Positions 59,849 to 64,000 of a DNA stretch of 64,000 nt are shown here, piece by piece. Position numbers and translations under genes: made by a program. The DNA lies in assembly GCF_001425175.1 (NCBI RefSeq), contig NZ_LMDV01000013.1:131816-195815 (forward strand), read 5' to 3'. The DNA comes from Nocardioides sp. Root1257 (GTDB lineage Bacteria; Actinomycetota; Actinomycetes; Propionibacteriales; Nocardioidaceae). Under the pieces are notes generated by a model. It did not search any database. It saw only the letters and a program-made list of their open reading frames with translations, and was not told the origin of the DNA. Positions within the stretch are counted from its first letter, which is position 1. The number at the start of each line of letters is the position of its first letter.

Positions 59849-59868
59849 GGTCTCCCGTTGGACCCTCT

Positions 59869-60372
59869 ATGACCGGGGTCACACGCATCACCGCCGTCCT
59901 GGCGGGCGCCGGGCTCGGGCTCGGGCTCCTGGTGGCACCCGCGACCGCCGCCTCGACTCCTACCGACCCGGTGACGAGCCTGCTGGGCGCCCTGGTGGGG
60001 CAGTCACCGCCCCCGGACGGCGGCCAGCCGGCACCGCGCGAGCGCTCCAGCTACGGCCGCACGAGCGCGCCCGACGGCACGCTGCGCAGCGGGTGCCACA
60101 ACTACCGCTACGGCTACCGGCTCCAGCCGCCGACCGGCGACTGGACCCTCGAGACGTTCCTCCGCGACCGGACCGGCGAGGGCATCGCGTCCGGCGTGTT
60201 CATCTCGGACTCCGACCCGCGGGCGCAGCACAGCCACTTCCGCTTCTGCCGCTACTCCACGCGACCCGGCCGGTTCACCATCCGGGCGCTGATGCACTGG
60301 TACGGCCCCACCGGAGCCGACCACCAGGTCTGGCTCGAGCCGTCCCACTTCCGGCTCAGCCGGCCCCGCTGA
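59869..60372 (+). CDS. Secreted hypothetical protein (167 aa)
   Basis: A 167-aa exported protein with a signal peptide over residues 1-28 (RITAVLAGAGLGLGLLVAPATA). After a Pro/Gln-rich linker comes a beta-rich domain with two Cys (SGCHNYRYGYRL and HFRFCRYSTRPG) likely joined in a disulphide, ending VWLEPSHFRLSR. No family was recognised. Codon usage is normal for the neighbourhood. It follows the fab-accD hairpin by 20 bp and converges with DUF3145; the nearness to the fab operon is probably accidental. Confidence 0.7.
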   Translation: MTGVTRITAVLAGAGLGLGLLVAPATAASTPTDPVTSLLGALVGQSPPPDGGQPAPRERSSYGRTSAPDGTLRSGCHNYRYGYRLQPPTGDWTLETFLRDRTGEGIASGVFISDSDPRAQHSHFRFCRYSTRPGRFTIRALMHWYGPTGADHQVWLEPSHFRLSRPR

Positions 60373-60382
60373 GCCTCTGGTC

Positions 60383-60901
60383 TCAGACCACCTGGTGCAG
60401 CCAGCGCACCGGGGCGCCGTCGCCGGCGTGCCGGAAGGTCTCGAGCTCGTCGTCCCACGGCTTGCCGAGCAGCTTGTCGATCTCGACGAGGAGCGTGGTG
60501 TCGCCGAGGGCGGCCTTCACGACCGCGGCCTTGAGCCGGTCCTCGGGGATCATGATGTCGCCGTGTAGGCCGGTGACCGCGTGGAAGACGCCGAGCTCGG
60601 GCGTGTACGAGTAGCGCGAGCCCTCGGAGGACGCGGTCGCCTCCTCGGTGATCTCGAAGCGCAGCTGGTTCCAGCCGCGCAGCGCCGACGCTACGGCCGC
60701 CGCCGACCCGGTCGCCCCGGACCAGGAGAGCTCGGCCCGGTAGGCGCCGGGCTGGGCGGCCTGTGGCGTCCAGTCCAGGCTCACGGGCATGCCGAGGACA
60801 CCGCTGACGGCCCACTCGATGTGCGGGCACAGCGCGGACGGCGCTGAGTGGACGTACAGGACGCCCCTCGTCGCAGTGCGGGTTGCAGTGCTAGCGGTCA
60901 C
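60383..60901 (-). CDS. DUF3145 family protein
   Basis: A 172-aa protein from GTG 60901; AAGGAGG lies 5 nt upstream, which decides against the in-frame ATG 75 bp earlier. The start RGVLYVHSAPSALCPHIEWAVSGVLG and the middle GSRYSYTPELGVFHAVTGLHGDIMIPEDRL are DUF3145 hallmarks; GKPWDDELETFRHAG precedes the end. The family is nearly restricted to Actinobacteria and is commonly next to the FAS-II genes, as here. Its function is unknown; coupling to fatty acid synthesis is inferred from conserved location. Confidence 0.9.
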   Translation of the reverse strand: MTASTATRTATRGVLYVHSAPSALCPHIEWAVSGVLGMPVSLDWTPQAAQPGAYRAELSWSGATGSAAAVASALRGWNQLRFEITEEATASSEGSRYSYTPELGVFHAVTGLHGDIMIPEDRLKAAVVKAALGDTTLLVEIDKLLGKPWDDELETFRHAGDGAPVRWLHQVV

Positions 60902-61027
60902 CGGGTCCTCCTTCATCTCCGGCGCGAGATGCGCCTTCCCCAGCGGTCTCCCGGAGATGAATGAGGTGAGTGACACGCATGTAGTTGTGGGACCTATTGT
61001 GGCCCATGGGGCGGGAGAACACCAGTG

Positions 61028-61957
61028 TTAGCGACCGCGTGCCCGCGTCGGGGCCGTACGCCGCGGCCCGAGCTCCATGAGCGACGCCAGCACCTGCTCC
61101 GCGATCCCCAGCCCGCCGAGGTGGCTCTCGCCGTCGATGGCGGACAGCTGGGCGTCCGGAAGCCGGTCGACGACGTGCTGACCGTGCCGGAACGGCACGA
61201 TGTGGTCGTCGTCCCCGTGCCACCACCGCACCGGCACCGACACGTCGGCGAGCTCGAAGCCCCAGTGCCGGGTGAAGAGGATCAGGTCGTTGATGGGCGC
61301 CGAGGTCTGGAAGCGGCTGCCGTTGAGCAGGTCGTCGAGGAACATCGCCTTGAACTCCGGGCGGGACAGCAGGTTCTTGTCCCCCGGCGGCTGGAGCGCG
61401 GCGTACAGGTCGAGCGCCGGGCCGGCCAGCGGCCGGGCCAGGCGGATCGTCTGGGTCAGCGCCACCGACAGCGGCACCCGCGCGACCGTGAGCAGCGGCG
61501 CGAGCTGGACCGCGAGCTGGACGATGCCGCCGTCCGCGGCGTCGGGGCCGCGGGTCGGTGCCACGCCACCGAGCACGCCCACCCCGTGCACGCGCTCGGG
61601 CAGGGCCGCGCCGGCCGCCAGGGCGTACGGGCCGCCGCCGGACAGGCCGATCACGCGGACCGTGTCGATCGCCAGCGTCTCGAGCACCAGCTCGAGGTCG
61701 CGGGTCCAGTCGAGGACGTCCGGGTAGAGGTGCGAGGTCGACGAGCCGATCCCCGGCCGGTCCAGCCCGATCAGCCGCAGGCCGTGGCGCTCGGCGTACG
61801 CGCGGGCCTCCAGCGGGATCTGCCGACGCGCACCTGGGGTGCCGTGCATCCACACGATCGCCGGCCCTCGACGCGATCCGTACTCGGCGAAGCTGAGGCG
61901 ACGATCGTCGCGTACGGCGACGCTGCCCTCGAGCGCGGGGCGCTTCACGTCGCTCAT
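61028..61957 (-). CDS. Alpha/beta hydrolase
   Basis: A 309-aa hydrolase. The core has WMHGTPGARRQIP (oxyanion loop), nucleophile Ser in IGLSGGGPYAL, Asp in WWHGDDDHIVPF, and His in DGESHLGGLG. The GLDRPGIGSS strand is typical of the epoxide-hydrolase/esterase branch found in Actinobacteria. CAGACT is 7 nt before the ATG, again fitting a leaderless message. Substrate unknown. It is separated from the PP2C gene by 31 bp on the same strand, so they may share a transcript. Confidence 0.87.
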   Translation of the reverse strand: MSDVKRPALEGSVAVRDDRRLSFAEYGSRRGPAIVWMHGTPGARRQIPLEARAYAERHGLRLIGLDRPGIGSSTSHLYPDVLDWTRDLELVLETLAIDTVRVIGLSGGGPYALAAGAALPERVHGVGVLGGVAPTRGPDAADGGIVQLAVQLAPLLTVARVPLSVALTQTIRLARPLAGPALDLYAALQPPGDKNLLSRPEFKAMFLDDLLNGSRFQTSAPINDLILFTRHWGFELADVSVPVRWWHGDDDHIVPFRHGQHVVDRLPDAQLSAIDGESHLGGLGIAEQVLASLMELGPRRTAPTRARGR

Positions 61958-61988
61958 GCCGGCGAGTCTGCCACGCGGCGACCCGGAC

Positions 61989-62792
61989 TCAGCGGGCGAC
62001 GTGGACCGAGCCGGGGTCCACGATGTTCTGCACGTCCCGCAGCGCCCCGAGGAGACGCCCGTCCCCGACGACGAGTGGGCCGTCGACGACGTCGAGGACG
62101 ACCGCGGTGATGTTGTCCTTGCCGCCGGCGAGCAGCGCCGACTGGGTCAGCACGGCGGCCGCCGAGTGCGGGTCGGACAGCCGCAGCACCTCGGCGATCC
62201 GCTCGTCGCGCACCAGGTCGGACAGACCGTCACTGCACAGGAGCAGGCGGTCGCCGGGCCGGACCTCCAGCTCGGTGACGTCGAAGGCCTGGTCGGGACC
62301 ACCGTCGAGCGAGCGCAGCACGACGTTGCTCCACGGGTGGCCGAACCGCTCTGCGGGGTCGAGCTGGCCGCTGTCGACGAGGTGCTGGACGTAGGTGTGG
62401 TCCTGGGAGATCTGGTGTATCGCCCCGTCGCGCACCAGGTAGGCGCGGCTGTCCCCGACGTGCCCGAGGACGACACGCGACCCGTCGGTGACGAGGGCGG
62501 TCAGCGTCGTCGCCATCCCGGCCAGCTCGTCGTCCGCGGCGACGCCGGCCCGCAGGCTCGCGTGGGCGTCCTGGACCGCGTCGACCAGCACCGCGGCGGG
62601 GTCGTCGCCGAACCGGGCAAGTGCCGTGGCGGCCACGACGTACGCCGCCGTCGCGGACGCGACCTCGCCGGCGGCAGCGCCTCCGACGCCGTCGGCGACG
62701 ACCGCCACGTAGGGACCGTGGAAGGCGGAGTCCTCGTTGTGAGGCCGGATCCGTCCGACGTCACTGACTCCAGCACCCGAGAACCGCAACAT
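61989..62792 (-). CDS. PP2C-family serine/threonine phosphatase
   Basis: A 267-aa metal-dependent phosphatase. Metal-binding Asp residues lie in HNEDSAFH, VADGVGGAAAGE, LCSDGLSDLV and GGKDNITAVVLD; the GHVGDSRAYLVRDG block is diagnostic. It removes phosphate from Ser/Thr of proteins, opposing Hanks-type kinases such as PknB. No kinase gene is within the window. It is a cytoplasmic single-domain form without the membrane helix of PstP. Upstream of the ATG, GAGGAGG is placed 8 nt away. Confidence 0.93.
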   Translation of the reverse strand: MLRFSGAGVSDVGRIRPHNEDSAFHGPYVAVVADGVGGAAAGEVASATAAYVVAATALARFGDDPAAVLVDAVQDAHASLRAGVAADDELAGMATTLTALVTDGSRVVLGHVGDSRAYLVRDGAIHQISQDHTYVQHLVDSGQLDPAERFGHPWSNVVLRSLDGGPDQAFDVTELEVRPGDRLLLCSDGLSDLVRDERIAEVLRLSDPHSAAAVLTQSALLAGGKDNITAVVLDVVDGPLVVGDGRLLGALRDVQNIVDPGSVHVAR

Positions 62793-62848
62793 GGCTTCCT
62801 CCTCGCGCGCGATCGGGTCGATCCTGCCCGGACCCGCCTGGAGGAAAC

Positions 62849-63823
62849 CTAGCCGAGCTTCTTCTCCAGCGCCTCTGCTCGCTCCGCCGCGTCGGTCAGC
62901 TCGTCGGAGTCGATCGAGTAGGTGCGGTGGAACCACGCAAGCGCGTCCTGGTCCCGGCCCGCGGCCACCAGGGTGTCGGCGTAGGCGTAGCGCAGCCGGA
63001 CCACCCATGCCGCCCGGCTCTTCGACATGAGGGGGGCGAGCTCGAGCGTCCGCAGCGCCGCGTCCATCTGACCCAGGTCGCGACGGGCGCCGGCCTCGAC
63101 GATCGTCATCTCGGCCTTCGCCTCGGGCCCGAAGTTGGCAACGCCCGGGCTCTTCGCCAGCTTCAGCGCCTCCTGGGGCTTGCCCAGGGCGCGGTGGCAG
63201 TCCGCCATGATCGGCAGGTACGCCGTGGCGCCGTTCATCCGCTTGGCGGCGCGCAGCTCGGCCAGCGCCTCGGCGTAGTGGCCGGCGGCGTACGCCGTCT
63301 CGCCCGTCGCCTCGCGGACGACCGCGATGCGCGATGCACGAGCGCGCGCGGCCATCGCGTGCTGGTAGGCCAGCTCCGGGTTGCTGTCGACGAGCATCCC
63401 GGCCATCACCAGGTGTCGCGCGACGCGGTTGGCCAGCTTCTCGGGCAGGCCCTTCAGCTGGGCGGCGATGCTGTGGTCGAGCTCGGCACCGGTGACCTCC
63501 GAGGGGAGGTCCGGGCCGTCGTAGACGGCCTGGTCGGCGGTGCGCACCGGCTTCTCGCGACCCGCGCCGCCTCGAGGAGCCGACGTCCGACCGCCGCTGC
63601 TGCGCGACGAGCCCTTGCCCGGAGCCCGACGCTCGTCCGACGGCGACCACTTGGTGGAGCGCTCGTTGGACTTGGCGGACCTGTCGCGGTTGCCGCCGCC
63701 GGCAGGCTTCCCGCCCGACCTCGGCTTGCCACCGGACGACGGCTTGCCGCTCGACGGGGGCTTGCCGCCACCTCGGCGGGGTCCGTCACCTGACGGGCGC
63801 TGGGTGCGACGCTGCTCGGCCAC
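62849..63823 (-). CDS. Basic N-terminal, TPR-containing protein
   Basis: A 324-aa protein from GTG 63823, chosen because AGGAG lies 9 nt before it; the longer reading frame begins inside the rRNA terminator. Residues ~1-110 are very basic and disordered (SGDGPRRGGGKPPSSGKPSSG with many Lys/Gly/Ser). Residues ~125-320 form TPR-like helix pairs (LAYQHAMAARARASRIAVVREATGE, AEALAELRAAKRM, DALAWFHRTYSIDS). The basic tail may contact RNA or DNA. Comparable proteins are often named hypothetical or replicase-like in databases, which carries no meaning. It is the first gene after the rRNA operon. Confidence 0.8.
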   Translation of the reverse strand: MAEQRRTQRPSGDGPRRGGGKPPSSGKPSSGGKPRSGGKPAGGGNRDRSAKSNERSTKWSPSDERRAPGKGSSRSSGGRTSAPRGGAGREKPVRTADQAVYDGPDLPSEVTGAELDHSIAAQLKGLPEKLANRVARHLVMAGMLVDSNPELAYQHAMAARARASRIAVVREATGETAYAAGHYAEALAELRAAKRMNGATAYLPIMADCHRALGKPQEALKLAKSPGVANFGPEAKAEMTIVEAGARRDLGQMDAALRTLELAPLMSKSRAAWVVRLRYAYADTLVAAGRDQDALAWFHRTYSIDSDELTDAAERAEALEKKLG

Positions 63824-63862
63824 GACTGTCTGCTCCTGGGTTGTTCGAAAGGGGCTGAAATG

Positions 63863-63896
63863 AGTAGAGGCCACCTTACAAAAGGTGGCCTCTACT
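63863..63896 (-). terminator. rRNA operon terminator hairpin
   Basis: 63863-63877 pairs perfectly with 63882-63896 (core AGAGGCCACCTT, loop ACAA). It lies just beyond the 3' end of the 5S rRNA on the minus strand and is followed by a weak U-containing run. Confidence 0.8.
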
Positions 63897-63904
63897 GAGT
63901 GTAT

Positions 63905-64000
63905 GTCCGGCGGCGTCCTACTCTCCCACAACCTCTCGGTTGCAGTACCATCGGCGCTGAAAGGCTTAACTTCCGGGTTCGGGATGGGACCGGGTGTTTC
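63905..64000 (-). rRNA. 5S ribosomal RNA, 3' part
   Basis: Read on the minus strand, the sequence contains GAAACACCCGGTCCCATCCC, then GAACCCGGAAGTTAAGCC and the closing GGGAGAGTAGGACGCCGCCG, which are 5S rRNA helices II-V. The 5' ~20 nt lie beyond the window edge. The rest of the rRNA operon (23S, 16S) should lie further to the right. Confidence 0.95.

Overview
The window is about 64 kb of one very GC-rich chromosome with tightly packed, mostly intact genes. Many genes start with GTG or TTG, many neighbours overlap by 4 bp (ATGA/GTGA), and C or G dominates third codon positions. The gene set is typical of Actinobacteria: class A RNase P RNA, the homodimeric pyruvate dehydrogenase AceE, a FasR-type PucR regulator beside fabD-fabH-acpP-fabF-accD, and DUF3052 and DUF3145 proteins. 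Overall it looks like Nocardioides or another member of the Nocardioidaceae. This placement is inferred from gene content; no database search was made. There is no prophage, insertion sequence or CRISPR array.

Layout. 0-2.3 kb: the end of an ABC-2 permease followed by a DesK/DesR-like two-component pair. 2.4-8 kb: a DUF559 protein, a PQQ-type sugar dehydrogenase, a CNNM/HlyC-type membrane protein, an Ig-like secreted protein and two small genes. 8.1-11.4 kb: an operon of circularly permuted ATP-grasp, alpha-E and transglutaminase genes. 11.5-15.7 kb: an exported SPNGDG-repeat protein, a TPR protein, an acetyltransferase, an Excalibur protein, rnpB and two small genes. 15.6-22.2 kb: a large LuxR/AAA regulator, a DUF4242 protein, a three-gene membrane cluster, a CPA2 antiporter and a candidate SOS gene. 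22.2-33.4 kb: a 1,132-aa secreted repeat protein, then housekeeping genes (RNB nuclease, YaaA, RNase HI/phosphatase fusion, zinc-ribbon protein, Nif3, MOSC, monooxygenase, acyl-CoA ligase). 33.4-38.1 kb: an OmpR-type two-component system flanked by two exported Asp/His/Gly-rich proteins, with an ArsR/SRPBCC cassette between them. 38.1-44.5 kb: a five-gene minus-strand lipid operon (PF04020-like membrane protein, acyl reductase-HAD fusion, zinc dehydrogenase, LarA-like protein, PlsC acyltransferase). 44.5-49 kb: an alkylation-repair protein, a GDT1/TMEM165 transporter behind a yybP-ykoY riboswitch, tRNA-Val, a peroxiredoxin, an acyl-CoA ligase and DUF3052. 49.2-60.9 kb: aceE, fasR, the FAS-II operon, accD and DUF3145, linking acetyl-CoA supply to fatty acid synthesis. 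61-64 kb: a hydrolase, a PP2C phosphatase, a TPR protein and the 3' part of a 5S rRNA.

Most notable points. (1) FabD carries a C-terminal BCCP-like domain in which the biotin-accepting Lys is Arg355. (2) Both Asp/His-rich genes are preceded by the same 27-bp module, GAGAG followed by two CTCATSG boxes 11 bp apart, which suggests that the two-component system between them controls both. (3) The FAR-HAD / dehydrogenase / LarA-like / PlsC operon looks like an uncharacterised lipid or aldehyde pathway. (4) The manganese riboswitch has a clear competing helix in its expression platform. (5) A near-perfect LexA box precedes an orphan small gene. Many genes show a TANNNT hexamer 6-7 nt before the start codon, consistent with leaderless mRNAs.
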